Made by a program: the position numbers and the translations under genes. Of a stretch of DNA of 64,000 bases, positions 21,097-33,396 are shown in pieces; positions within the stretch are counted from its first letter, which is position 1; every line of letters starts with the position of its first letter. The notes under the pieces are model-generated. The model was not told the origin of the DNA. It made no database searches and saw only the letters and a list, made by a program, of their open reading frames with translations. Source of the DNA: Phymatolithon calcareum (lineage: Eukaryota; Rhodophyta; Florideophyceae; Hapalidiales); NCBI GenBank assembly GCA_977006965.1, contig OZ345357.1, positions 744,001 to 808,000 of the forward strand, written 5' to 3'.

Positions 21097-21899
21097 TGTG
21101 AGGAAAGTTGTTTGGTCTTTCAGATGACCTGCCGCGACAAGGTGCGGGTATAGCTCTTGACTTTTTTTGGTTATTCCGTGGATGCTGGGGTGTGTGTTTT
21201 CAGATGAAGAACGGCCGGACAAGCGAAGCAAGGTAAACCTAGTGAAATCACTTGTCCTACAACTTTCTTGTTGGTGCTGCATAAGATACAGTATGATAGC
21301 CAAACTGTTTCAAACTTTGTTAGTATTTTGCTGATTTGTATTTTTCGAGAATCACATGCGGTATTGCGCGGCAAAACATGCTCATGATTCATAGTGAGCT
21401 CCTTGTCATCATTCGTGTGTGAGCCATATACTTATGTTTTTCTACAATGTTTCCGTTGGGTTCTGCAGCACCAAAAAGGGCACTAAATTTTGCTCCCCTG
21501 AATAGTGCACAGTACAGCACTGCGTGAATATTTTCAATTTTTCTCAAAAAACTTAAATACCACCGAAAAGCGCCGCCTTGGTATCGCCGACGGAGAGCAA
21601 TCCAAACTAGAACTACAGCTGTAGCAACGAATCTCGTCAATAAATTTAACTCCACAGGCTTGTGTAGAACAGGATGTGCCGTCATAGTCCAACCTTCTCG
21701 AGAGGAAAGGCTCTGATTGAGCATCCGAGCTTTCTGCAGGTTGTTCATTCTCTTACACGGTCTATTCTGTGTGGTGTGGTGATCTTCCGCACATACTGTG
21801 CCGTGCAGTACTGTACTCTAGCCCTTTCCCGGTTCGCGCAAGGTGAGATTTTGAAATACAGTAGTTTTTACTTTTCTATCGCACTGAACTGAAAAAAAA
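21097..21899. other. Intergenic between two minus-strand genes
   Basis: Holds the promoter side of the UBAP2-like gene and the 3' flank of the ABC transporter gene. Frames are short and overlap on both strands; no motif recognised. Confidence 0.6.
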
Positions 21900-24800
21900 C
21901 TAATGACTTGTCGCCTGCACCAATTCCCTGAATTGCCGGGCGCCATTCTCGCCGAGCGACTCTACAAACCCGGTGAATTTGCTCTCTGGATTGCTCAGCA
22001 ACTCTGCAGGTGACCCATATTCTGCCACTAGTCCATCATCCATCACAATAATCTTGTCGTAATCAGCGAGAGTGAATAGGCGATGAGCGATAGTAAGAAT
22101 TGTCACATCCTTCAGATGCAGTCGAATAGTTTCCTGGATAAGTCTGTCAGTCTCCATATCCAACGAAGAGCTTGCTTCGTCCAAAATCAGCACCTTCGAC
22201 TTGCGCACTAGAGCGCGCGTAAGGCAAATCAGCTGCCGCTGTCCGGCTGACAAGTTTTCACCATACTCGGAAACCACTGCATCCAAGCCACCCTCGAAGT
22301 CCTGCACGAATTCTTTCAGATGCGATTTTTCCAATGCATCCCACAACTCCGGTTCCGAATACACGCCGAACGGATCAAGGTTAAAACGAACGGTGCCACT
22401 GAACAGCACTGAGTCCTGCGGGATAATCGTGATCGACCTGCGAATTTGCTCAAGTCCGAGACTGGCCAGGTTCACTCCGTCCACGGAAATACTACCGCTC
22501 GCAAGTTCGACAAGCCGCAGGAGCGCCACCATAAGTGTGCTCTTCCCACTACCAGTTCGGCCGATGACTCCAACCTTCTCGCCTCCCTTGATGTCGACGG
22601 TCACACCCTTGAGTACAAGTTCCAATTCGGGTCGATACCGCAATTCGACGTCTCGAATCGAAACTGCGCCTGTAGACGGCCAGTCCTTCGACGGTCTCTG
22701 GTCCTCAGGAAGATTGTCATATTCGACGACGGTCGCGGCCTCTTGCTCGAGATGTTTACCATAATAATCCAGTCGTTCCACAGAGTTCATTTGCGCTTCG
22801 AGTTCCGTTATTGATCGCACCGAAAAGCCCAAAATCCCGGTAACCTGCAGCGAGAAGGTAAGTGATAATGCAAGCAACGCTGGGTTGCTGTTTCCAGGAG
22901 CGACAACACTGAACAGTGCAGCTGAAAAAATAAGAACCCCACCCATGAGCTCAAGATACAAAGAAAACCATCTGTTGGACGCCGTGTACAAGAAAAAGGC
23001 CCTCGTGTTGATATCGATCTTTTCCATGTTGTCCGCCCTGGCATCTTCCTGCTTATTGTAAGCACGGAGTGTGCTTAGTCCAGAAAGAGTTTCCGAAAAG
23101 TGAGCGTAAATAGGGGACTTAGAGATAGAATCAAGTCGCTTCACTTCAAGTGATGTTCGGTTGAAAAATCGTTGCAAAAGCCAGTACCCAATCGTGATCG
23201 GAACAGCGGCTCCAATGAAAGGAGGCGTGGTGGCGGCAATAAAAATGTACGATCCAACAAGATTCATCACCGTCGTGAGCATTTGACTGAACGCTTGCGG
23301 TAGCAATTGGTCGACAGCGGCAACATCTCGAGAAAACCGGGAAAGAATGCGACCAATTGGAGTGGTGTCGAAGAAAGACATCGGCGAATGAAGAATTGAG
23401 TTCAGCATCTTATCGTGCAACTTAGAAGATGCACGAAGCGCGAGCGTCAAGTACACAACACTTCGTAGCGTAGAGAAAATTAAATACCCGAAACCGAGCG
23501 CAAAATAAATTCCAATGTAGAAGCCCAAGGGCCTCTTGGAGCCAAGGTGTTCTTGTTCTGTCCAGTAGGCAAGCCACCATGATGCAATGATATTCAACGC
23601 GACGACCGCCGCCCAAAATATGAGCACCAACGTGAAAATGAAAACACCTCCACAGGCAACCGCGTACTGATAATACGCCCGAGCAATAATATTTCCGGTA
23701 AAACGCTCCTCGTCCTGAATTAGCTTCGTGCCCGCCTTGTCATCGCCGCTATTAATCTCTTCCAATGCGAGAGAGCTCTTTCCAGCTTGGCTCTCATGTG
23801 CGTTAACCGAAATGGAAACTGACTGCCCTTTGCCCATCGACTCGTCTGCAATGTTAGACAAATGCATCGACGTTGCAACATCTTCCGCCTTCTTCTCCTC
23901 TTCTTCATCCTTCTCATCGCTTTTGCTCTCATTGATGAGTTGCTGGAAGGCAGCATCCTCGCTTGCAAGAGCGTCATAAGTTCCAGAATTCCTCACGCGC
24001 CCATTCTCCAAGAAAACGATGCTATTGCAATCCGGAAGAACCTGCACCTGGTTTGTGATGAGCAGTCGCAGTCTGTTCCTCAACACGCCCTTGTTCGATA
24101 TACATTTGTCAAATACAGTTTGACTCACATGCGCATCCAGAGCGGAAAGCGGGTCGTCGAAGAGGTAAACGTCGGCATCAGCGTAAACGGCGCGAGCAAT
24201 GCTGACACGTTGTTTCTGTCCGCCGGAGAGGTTGATACCCTTTTCGCCGATTGCCGTCTGGTCACCGGCTGGGAGCACGGCGATATCCGGTCCGAGAGCA
24301 GACACCCTGATAGCGCGTCGATATAACCTTTCGTCGAATTCCTTCCCGAAAAGGATGTTGTTCCTCAACGTATCGTTGAAAATCCACGCAGTCTGTGCGA
24401 CGTACGCGACAGAGCCTCTCAAGGCTACCTTTCCATTGACTTTTTGCATTTCACCAAGAATTGCATGTACAAGCGAGGACTTTCCGGCACCAACACGGCC
24501 AATTACGGCGGTTAGTTCCCCGGATGACATGGTCAACGATATGTCTTCAAGAACGTTCCCTTTTTTCGCCTTGGCCGCATCCACATCTTCGGTTTTGCCA
24601 ATTTCGGCGACATTTTCATGTACATCGGTAGCAGGGGGTCTCTTGCGTATCGTAAAACGATTCTTCTTGGGCTTCGGCGCATCTGTAAGAGGAGGTCCTG
24701 GTTCGCCCCATTTAAAGGAAGCACTTTGGATGGAGATATGTCCATTACGACTTGAAGTGGTTTTGGCTTTCACCTTTTCCAGAGGGGTCTTCTCTTCTCT

Positions 24801-26108
24801 GTTCGTTTCGCCCGGAGTGTCATCACTTGAGCTATCAGTAGTGGTTACATCCACGTTCTCTTCCGCGGCGTCTTCTCTTCGAGCATAATCATCAGTATCC
24901 TCAAGTTTCAAAAATCGCTCGATACGCTTCACACCGAGACGAGCATCGATTAGTTGCGTAACGGCAAATGGAATCATCATAACAGGCTGACGAAGCGTAT
25001 TGAGGAGCGTAATACCGGTAAACACCGTGGCTGGCACCAGTGGCTTCCCAAACACTCCACGATAGCACGAAAATGTGACAACGGCAATGATTAGAGGAAT
25101 CGACAGCATGACGGCCATGAACAGAGACCGAGCCAAAATGGTCTTTTCAAAGTTTCTCACCTCCTCGACGCGCTCTTTGTCAACCTCTGCAGAGAAAGGT
25201 TGCTCCCATGCATAAAACTTTACGGCCTTAATGCCCTGTAAAATTTCGTTCATGAGTTTAACACGGGTATCCGTGATACCAACACTCTGCTTGCGAAGAC
25301 GCACTTGAACCGCCATGAGCTTTCCCTGTAACGGAAAGGTGAGCAATGTCGCAACAAGACCGACGGCAGCGGCCCAGCCAATGAATTTGAAGAGCAGGGC
25401 AACACTGACAATGAGTTGAACAGGTGCAGACCAGAGGATATGAATGAGTTGCGCGAAATCACCAGCGCGTTGAGCGTCCATTTGCATAAGATTGACGATC
25501 TCACCGAGCGAGGAACCGGCACGTGCTGACGGGCTCATGCGTAAACTCTTGTCATAGATAATCCCCTGAAGTCCGGAGCGGACGCCCATGGCTGATCGCA
25601 TTGTGGTCATGAAGTATTGATTCTCAATAGTAGTGAACAAAAGAGGAGTGACAAGAAGCGAGAATGCCCATGCGAGTCCAATGCCAATGGGAACAGTGCT
25701 GTTCGGTTTGCGCGCCTCATCTAGGTACTTGATGAGCCCATTAAGCAGAATGGGCTGAATAAGATTGAGGGAGACAGTCAAACCCTTGAGCACGAATGTC
25801 AGGATGAAGGCGAAACGGTAATTGCGAAACAATGCTTTTGCAATGACTTGTTTGGTAGTACCCTTCTGGATTAAATCGTTGCGTGCGGCGATAAGGTTTT
25901 CCGTGGTATACTTTCCGCGTTCGAAATCACGAAGCTCCCAGAGGTCAGCGTCCGTCAGAGGGTTCTTCCAGCCCTTGATCACGATTGGGAAAAGCCAAAT
26001 GAAAAATATTTTGGATAAAATATTGGCCTTCTCTTCCGGACACGGCTCTCGTGTAACGGGGACTTTCGTCGTGATGCGAGCTGTGCTCGCATTACCGTCG
26101 TCGGGCAT
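21900..26108 (-). CDS. ABCC-family (MRP-type) ABC transporter, full length
   Basis: A single uninterrupted exon of 1,402 codons with an ATG start. The order is N-terminal lasso/L0-like segment (KIFFIWLFPIVIKGW), TMD1, NBD1, TMD2, NBD2. NBD1 has Walker A GRVGAGKSS (about residues 534-542), signature LSGGQKQR (about 625) and Walker B VYLFDDPLSALDAH (about 641-654). NBD2 has GRTGSGKST (about 1181), signature LSAGQRQL (about 1286) and LILDEASSSLD. NBD1 carries Asp rather than Glu after the Walker B Asp (DDP), as usual in ABCC, so only NBD2 should hydrolyse ATP well. There is no TMD0, which places it with short ABCC proteins such as ABCC4. These export organic anions, glutathione conjugates or nucleotides across plasma or vacuolar membranes; the substrate here is unknown. 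A Ser/Thr/Asp-rich linker before NBD1 (about 410-470) looks disordered and possibly phosphorylated. Confidence 0.95.
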   Translation of the reverse strand: MPDDGNASTARITTKVPVTREPCPEEKANILSKIFFIWLFPIVIKGWKNPLTDADLWELRDFERGKYTTENLIAARNDLIQKGTTKQVIAKALFRNYRFAFILTFVLKGLTVSLNLIQPILLNGLIKYLDEARKPNSTVPIGIGLAWAFSLLVTPLLFTTIENQYFMTTMRSAMGVRSGLQGIIYDKSLRMSPSARAGSSLGEIVNLMQMDAQRAGDFAQLIHILWSAPVQLIVSVALLFKFIGWAAAVGLVATLLTFPLQGKLMAVQVRLRKQSVGITDTRVKLMNEILQGIKAVKFYAWEQPFSAEVDKERVEEVRNFEKTILARSLFMAVMLSIPLIIAVVTFSCYRGVFGKPLVPATVFTGITLLNTLRQPVMMIPFAVTQLIDARLGVKRIERFLKLEDTDDYARREDAAEENVDVTTTDSSSDDTPGETNREEKTPLEKVKAKTTSSRNGHISIQSASFKWGEPGPPLTDAPKPKKNRFTIRKRPPATDVHENVAEIGKTEDVDAAKAKKGNVLEDISLTMSSGELTAVIGRVGAGKSSLVHAILGEMQKVNGKVALRGSVAYVAQTAWIFNDTLRNNILFGKEFDERLYRRAIRVSALGPDIAVLPAGDQTAIGEKGINLSGGQKQRVSIARAVYADADVYLFDDPLSALDAHVSQTVFDKCISNKGVLRNRLRLLITNQVQVLPDCNSIVFLENGRVRNSGTYDALASEDAAFQQLINESKSDEKDEEEEKKAEDVATSMHLSNIADESMGKGQSVSISVNAHESQAGKSSLALEEINSGDDKAGTKLIQDEERFTGNIIARAYYQYAVACGGVFIFTLVLIFWAAVVALNIIASWWLAYWTEQEHLGSKRPLGFYIGIYFALGFGYLIFSTLRSVVYLTLALRASSKLHDKMLNSILHSPMSFFDTTPIGRILSRFSRDVAAVDQLLPQAFSQMLTTVMNLVGSYIFIAATTPPFIGAAVPITIGYWLLQRFFNRTSLEVKRLDSISKSPIYAHFSETLSGLSTLRAYNKQEDARADNMEKIDINTRAFFLYTASNRWFSLYLELMGGVLIFSAALFSVVAPGNSNPALLALSLTFSLQVTGILGFSVRSITELEAQMNSVERLDYYGKHLEQEAATVVEYDNLPEDQRPSKDWPSTGAVSIRDVELRYRPELELVLKGVTVDIKGGEKVGVIGRTGSGKSTLMVALLRLVELASGSISVDGVNLASLGLEQIRRSITIIPQDSVLFSGTVRFNLDPFGVYSEPELWDALEKSHLKEFVQDFEGGLDAVVSEYGENLSAGQRQLICLTRALVRKSKVLILDEASSSLDMETDRLIQETIRLHLKDVTILTIAHRLFTLADYDKIIVMDDGLVAEYGSPAELLSNPESKFTGFVESLGENGARQFRELVQATSH

Positions 26109-29100
26109 GACGAAGGACGGCCCTCAAGCGGAAAATGGGTATACAATGCTCCTCAAACAACCCTATTTGCGTTCTCTAAGCAAAACTCGGCAAGGTATAA
26201 GTTTATATGGTAGTCGAATGGTGTAGTCCTTCCATTTGTGCACAACGTGTGGGCAGCTATGTCCCGGACGCGCACATACAGTAGCATTTTTAAGACGTCG
26301 CAACACACACAATGAGTGGTGTGGACAGACGTGGATGCGCTGGAACGGATATATCCGTTGTGCCCCATGAGCTGGCCCAGCTTCTCAAACATGGTTTCCG
26401 CTCCCATTGGCTGCGAAAATGTGGTGTGGGGGAGATACCCAATCATTACTATGTATATGTTCTGATTCACCTCACCTTCCAAACGTTTCAAAGGCAGAGC
26501 CCAAAGTGGTACAACATCAATCTTGACGGATGAACACTGTACAAACCTGATTTTTGAGGGAACACGATGGCGCAATGGAATGTGAGAACACCACAGGGTA
26601 CACAGCCAATCTTAAAAATGGTTTTAACAGACGATTTGTGAGAAAGCAAGTTCGAATTTTTCTGAGACACGCACTTAAAAGCCGTCTCGAAGAAAAAAGC
26701 GAGTACAGTATTGTTCAAAGTATGAAGGGTGTGTTATGAAGACAAAAGGTGGATTTCGGGACCATCGGTGGATCTGCTTTCTTTTCATAAATGGAAGTGC
26801 GGGCATCCGGACAAGTTTGGTTCTTCGAGAAATTGCGCCCCTGTTTAGTTTAGCAAAATGATGAGGTCAAGAAAACTACAGTATGTACTGTAGGGCATGT
26901 GTCGGACAGGTCGACTTAATGCTGGCGAATCACAAGGTACCATCTCTCAAACTTTAGTTTGATTTGAATCTGTAATTTTGCTTCTGCTGCCACGGTTTAT
27001 CCCCACAAAAAACTGACTTTTCTTCTTACGCGTTGCGCAGAGGAGCAGCTCAAACTTCAAATACAGTATGAGGGGCTCGTACCCTGTTTAGTTAATAAAA
27101 TGTACTAATAAGAGTTGTTCTTTTAATCCACATGGAAGTGCACTTCTCTGCAAACAACCACTTATTTTAATAAAAGTCAGATTATGGGACAGACCAATGA
27201 CATAGCGTCGCAGTGCGAAGTGATAAATGAACTTCAATACAGGCTGTCGCTCTGACGTCATTAGTTACTGTATTATTCCCCTGCTTGTATGATAACTATG
27301 ATTTCTCCGACGAAATAAGCGACAACCTTTCCCGAACTATGACCTCAGACCTTGTATGTATTTTGTATATCCCCCAGTCTGAGGATAATGAGGTTTTGAA
27401 GACCTCCATTCAAATTTATACATTGCGACAGGAACATCTCCTTGTACGTCTAGGTCGGGTCCGTCACCGCCGATTCCTGACTGGCTTGACACAGTAGCGC
27501 AAAACTTGGCGCACGATGCGGGGCGGGGCTTGGGATTATCATAGTACTGTACTGCATTGGAAAAGCCGACGGATTCTAATTTGCCTTCTCTGCCTCATCC
27601 ACACCTTTTGCGGTACGAATCCCCTTGCAGTAATTGAGGCGATCTTGTGCAACTCGCATGTGCGTGCATTACGGGACAGGAAGATCAAATCTTGAGACTA
27701 AACAGGAGGGCACTAAGTGATCATTCTCGGCGCAAAACAGAAGAATAAGAGTCAATTTTTTTGCGGGGATAACCGTGGGAGCAAAAGCAAAATTATAGAT
27801 TGAAAACGGTCCCAAAGTTTAAAAAACGGTACCTCGCGATTCGCCAACATGAAGTCAGCATGTCCAATATAAGCCCATAGTTTTCTTCTTCTAAGTGAGG
27901 CTGCTCGAAAAATATATATGCAGATAGTTGACCGCAACCGGAGTGAGCTACAGCGCTTCCATGACACTTCAAGTGAGATGCCTGGGTAGTTTCGTGAGCG
28001 TGGAAGTGCGTCAACCCGCCTACAACAGTAGAAATGAAGGGTCGATTATCACCGTAGACAGAGCTCCTTTGTGGAGAAAATCAGTTCTAGCGAAGTACTT
28101 TGGACACGGAGCTGTGGTTGAGCTCGTTGTGCTCCAACGCACACTACGGTGCATGAAGATGGACCAAGAAACAGAATACGAATGCGAACGACTCACTCGA
28201 GCCCTCACAGGGAGAGAAACTCGGATTAAGGAGATATTAGGAGGCTAGTAGAGAGATGAATGTGGAAGATAGCGAGAAGCTGCCCTGTTAATCAAATTGA
28301 GGTTTTGGGAGCTTCTAAAATAAATCAACATATAACCCCCTATCACCGTAGACGCGACGCCCGATGGTTCTCTAGATATACGTTGCGGGGTTAAGGAGCT
28401 CATACATTTTTCACACGAACCTGGTCCGTATTCCCGCGGTTGATGGTCTCTTCCTCCGATGCGTACATACAATTCTAAGTGCAGGCCGATGAAGGTAAGG
28501 TCATATACCAAGGAGACGGGAAAGAGAGGTCTAAAATTACCAGGTAGCAAGTTTTGCGCAGTGGAATGAAATGGAGTAAATGAGTTTTCTCGCACCATTC
28601 GAGAGTAAACGAGGCCGTTCTCAGTTTTAGGTACAGTACTTCCGAAAAAGTCAATTTGAGAACGGACAGAGATTTCCACACGTAGAATACATGAATAGAA
28701 AGAGAATGCACTGGAGAAGACAAATTTGAGACTTTCTTTGCACAAGGAAGTCAAGAGGAGGGATTAGAAACTGTCGAAAAAATAAATTTGGCGGGAAGAC
28801 ACCATTTACAGAGGGGCTCCATAGTAAAGATTCTTGAATTTGGGCCAATTAAAGAGCTCTAAAAGGAGAGTATATTCACTTCCGAGCCCCCTCATCGGTG
28901 TCGTTAAGAAGCAAAATTGATCATGCGGCGGAACATGGGCGCCAAAATTGCAAATTCCTTCAGAATGATTACTTTTGCGTGGTTTAGAGTTCGTGCTCAC
29001 GCTTGAACCTGTTAGTGCACTTTGTGTTAAGAGGCCGCTGTCAGCTTTGCTCTTCGCTCTCCATCCAGACAAACAGTAGACAACAATTCGACACGAAACA

Positions 29101-32100
29101 GCGTCCGCTTTTGTCCGACAAACAGAAAAGAACACGAAAGAACCCATTCTCAAGAGTTAAGCTGACAGACTTGTCGTTGTTTCACAGTTCTTGTCCTAGG
29201 CGTTCTTCAGTTAAGCTAATTTTTTGGGCGCAGCCTCTGAAGTGTATTCGATGCTGTGCGTATCCTCAGTGGGGTGACCGAGGACCTGTTCGGCCAGACT
29301 TTGATAGTGGCGGGTAATAGCTGCACTCAGCTCGCTTTTTTTCGCGATATGAGGGAATGAAAATTCTCGCGATGAAATTCAAAGATATTGTACATCTCTA
29401 CTATTCCCCTTTCAACAGAACACACTTTTGCGTGCTCAGACGGACAAGGGGCGCGACCAGAAGGAGAAGACGGATTCTCCGGAGGGTGAGATAGTTTGCA
29501 CGTCATTGGTGGATCTATATCACCAGTACTGATTGGTCATCGGGTCTGCCATCAACTCAATTTGACATTCTACAAGGGACGCCGTGCCCTACGCATTACG
29601 CCATTGCGACGCTGTCAACTCACTAGTTTGTCCCGATGCAATTCGAACTACGTGCCACGCTACTGGGAATGGGCGTTGCGCGTGATAAGCTTGCGCGCGA
29701 AGGGCCGTACATTTCAGATTGCGAGCTTGGCGCGATTGTGTTCGTCACTGCAAGCAAAAGTTGTACTTATTCGCTGTTACATCAGCGCATCTATCATTCC
29801 GGTCGTCATCGAGTCAAGCCGGCGAGCAAGTCATACATCAGGTGGTCTACGACATTACGCACGTCGGCGCTGTCGCCACGTCGCACCTCTTGAATCGACG
29901 TGGCTCCAAGAGAGCTCGATTGTTTTGTTTCTCCGCGTGCCTAAATACTTTCTAAAATTCCAAGGAGCCCCGTGGGAACGCGATTCAGCACAAGAGGACG
30001 CGCGCCAGTGCCACAGCCCGACCGATCGCAACGGCGTCGACGGCCTGCAGCAAAAAATCCGACTCTGTTATCCATTGGAAACGCCAACGGAAGTCCAGGT
30101 ATTTCAAGCCCACGCAGAGATGGTACGTCTTGCAGAAATCCGGAACCTGCAGCCGGTATCAGAAGCGGAAGAGCATTTGGAAATACGAACAGAGGCAACT
30201 TTAGACCAATAAGCTATTTTTTTAAATATATCTTTTTGGTTTAGTAGAAAAGTGCCAAATAACGCACCACTCGTATTCTAGACACATACTACTAAGTACT
30301 CGGTCAAAAATTATCAGCCGAGATTGTTTTCGTTGATCCTGCGCTTTACGCAAATCCATCACACAAATTCGCAACGTCAATAGTGACACTGCAGTAGTTC
30401 ATTCCATCTCCTAAGCAAGCTCACTGTTTCGGAATTCCGGCGGCTACTGCAGATCTGATGCGTTTCGCTTCTACTATTCAATGGCTTCTTATGGCCAACA
30501 CACCTAAGCACAGACTGTGTCTTCCTGTATATGGAGGAAAATTAGCGTGTAAAGCCCTGTCACTTTGTAGAGATTTGTCCAAAGCTGAAATCAAAGCATG
30601 TATTTGTTTTTCTGACTAAGCACTCACACTTTTTCCAGATAACAAACTTTGTCCTCTATCCCGATTAATTAAGGACCACAGGGAAGAGCTGCCTTTGGGG
30701 CTTCAGTATTCCCGGATTTGTTGTTTCAAGCGCCCTTAAGTGGACGGCTCTGTTAGATACACAATAAGAATTATTTCCTGAACCGACAGCATGTCGTTCA
30801 TGCTAAGTTTCTCATATAATGAATGAAGCTGAAGGCGAACCCCTGTCGCACGTACAAACGACTGAAGTGTGCATTGTCGAAGATAAACCGGGAGTTTGAG
30901 GCTCGGCACGAGACATACCCAGATTAGCTACGACGATGAAGACGAGCACGTCTATGCACCGACGTCGACTTTCTCGAAAAATCGTACGTGAGCGACGAAG
31001 ATGGTGACACACAAGCGCTGTTCATCGCCGGTTCAAACGTTTATATAGTAGATTTGCTTATTCGAGGTCCGCATTCGCTATTCCCTGTCAAGAAAGATTT
31101 GAGCTGCTCTTGAGCCAACCATGTAGGATTCTGCCTTGTCACGGTGTGCCGCAGAGCTAGAGGACATCCGAAGGAAAAATCAAGAACCCCGACAGGAGGG
31201 GAACGAGGGTCCAGTTCCGGGGATACCCTACAGACCTAATAGCTTTTGCGTGCACTGCGAAAGAGTGGTAGTGATAGACTATCAGCGAAAAAGCTAGGAC
31301 AAGACGCACGGGCGCCCCGTTCCAATACACTACAATGTACCGTTCCGTATTACAAGTATTTAGCTGCGAAGCGACGGTCCTATTATGGATGCACCGTCGC
31401 GGCTGATTACTCTTCATAAGACGCGGCGGCTTTTCCAGCGTTCACGCGTATCAGACAGTATCAAACCTATCACCCACGTGTGGAAGCACAATCCGATACT
31501 TTACGAAAAGAAGAAGCGGCGTAGACGAGCGAGTATGCAGTGCCCGATGGACGGCGAAGATGAGAAAGATATGGAATGCGGTGTGCATGTAAAGCATATG
31601 GATACCGGGTCGCTGCGGATTCCAGAAAAATGATGCCACAGATGAGCTTGCGCGACGGGGAAACTTGGAGCAATATCGCTGACCCATTGGGCAGCCCGAT
31701 CTATCATCCACCGCCGAGCAATAGCAATCCAGCCACCATCCCAACACTTCCGGACGATCTGCTGGTGTTGCTTGGTACGCTCTTGCAGCGGTTGGTACTG
31801 CGTGGATTGAGGTTGGAAAAAGTGGAGAGCGCGCTTGGCTCTGACGCTTATTGCAAGTTGGACAAAAGTCCACTACCTAAAGAGAAACAAGTGAAAGGGG
31901 CTGTACGGTTACGTCCACAGCAGAAGGATGAACGACACCCAGCATTGATACAGCGCATGGAACAATTACCATGATTGGCAACAATATTTCCGTCGCGGAA
32001 ATATGCTTTCCATCTTGGGCTTTCTTGGGCTTTCAAGGGCTTATAAAAAGAACAGGAAGCTGGAATTCAAAGGGCAATCACAATGTTCTTTCGAATTCCT

Positions 32101-32463
32101 CCGAATCGGAATGAGAGGAAAAAATTCGGTTTGGGAAGCACTTGTGTGCCTGATGTAGCACGAAGTGAGAGCCTGCGGACGAAAAGGCTCATGCGGATCA
32201 TAGCCCATGATACGCAGCAGCTCGTTTCACAGAGATGTGCAGAAGAAACATATAGACGTGCCCTTTGATCCACTGTACAAGAGACGATCCCCAGGTGAGA
32301 AGGTACCTGTGGGTCATTTAATCCCACTGTGTTCCAATTCGCGACGGGTGTGTGTCCGTACGGTGCATGATAAAACTGTAGTAGGTCGGACTCGAGAAGA
32401 AGCCGTAGATATGCTGAACTTTTTGTGAGCTATGAGAATTGTTCATGAGAACTTTCAAGCATA
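26109..32463. other. 6.3 kb without a supported gene
   Basis: Several frames of 100-240 codons exist but overlap one another on both strands. The most protein-like is at 29636-30244, listed separately. Frames at 31576-31974 and 32083-32268 (plus) are polar and could be decayed transposon coding sequence, but I see no diagnostic motif. Given the insertions immediately to the right, this is probably old transposon and intergenic sequence. Confidence 0.4.
29636..30244 (+). other. Possible coding region, unresolved frames
   Basis: Three plus-strand frames alternate here: 29636-29893 (starts MQFELRATLLGMGV), 29719-29955, then two overlapping frames up to 30212 and 30244. The first 40 codons and the stretch ending ...EHLEIRTEATLDQ have protein-like composition, but I cannot find a consistent set of donor/acceptor pairs joining them and recognise no domain. 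It may be a multi-exon gene, a frame-shifted pseudogene, or chance. Confidence 0.2.
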
Positions 32464-32850
32464 TTTTCTTTGTTTCTTTCTTTACTGCGGAAAGATAGCT
32501 CACGCAAAAGATAAGCATCTGAAGCTGTTTTAAAACAGCTTCTCATTCTTCAGTAAATTGAGTACGTCTAGTGGTTTCTCTCGGCATAATTCCTCCTCCG
32601 CAGTCCTGGTGCCCGCTCGTTCAACAAACTTGCGTCTGGAGGCAGAGCGTCCACAACAACGTCGCAATAGGTGTTCAACTGTTTCGTTGCAACCGGTATT
32701 ATGCATCGCGCATACTAGATCGTGCGCCATTGAATATAAGCTGTCCCCGTTCTGAAAAGCGGCTACCGGAGGGGTACAGTCCCCAATCAGCTGGAGTAAG
32801 ATCACTTCAGCTCTTCTGTACGATATTGGAAGGCCGTCAGGAAGCGTCAG
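32464..32850 (-). mobile_element. LINE (non-LTR retrotransposon) 3' end, copy 1
   Basis: The minus-strand frame reads YRRAEVILLQLIGDCTP, then a C-x6-C-x5-H-x4-C knuckle (CAMHNTGC...EHLLRRC), the C-terminal arrangement of many LINE ORF2 proteins after reverse transcriptase. The frame ends in TAA within a perfect 22-bp palindrome (32521-32542), and about 40 bases later an A-rich tail follows (T-rich on the plus strand, 32464-32485). A second copy lies at 53181-53555. Only the C-terminal 100 or so residues survive; no RT catalytic block is present, so this is a 5'-truncated dead copy. Confidence 0.7.
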
Positions 32851-33396
32851 GATACAATAGGCTTGGGTTTGAAAGATGGTTTGATTATGAATCTCGCTGC
32901 CTCGAGTGTCAGCGGAGATGCAATATTTTTTGTCTTCTGCAATAGAAGAACGACAATGGAAAAAATTCGAGTGCAAAAATCGTTCGATCTAAAGGCATCG
33001 GGGTCCTGATGGCGAAGGCGCTCTCCCAATAGCATCCTTTCGATAGAATAAAAAAACTGAACGGTCGAATCCGTTGGAGATACTACGGAGATACCTGGCT
33101 GAATCTGTCATGGAAAGAAAATGTGCAAAAGGCACTCACCTCTAATAAAAAACAAGAGTGTTCCCAATGGGTTTTTCCCTACGTCATGATACTCTCCTGA
33201 TGGCCCTTGTAACTAATGATCTCGATGTTGCGAGGAAGCTTGAGCTCCGCCGGGTGTCCCATTAACGAGCAAGGAATCCTACAGGGGCAATACCGAAGGT
33301 TCTGTAACACAAGACTATTGCGCCTGCCAGTCTATGTCTTGCAGTGTCAAGCGGATATTCCTGGTCAGGAAGCCCAAAGTTTCAAAATTGCTTTTG

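Noticed and set aside
29496-30212. 238-codon plus-strand ORF
   Set aside because: No ATG-supported conserved start, composition changes along its length, and overlapping frames are equally plausible; not called as a gene.
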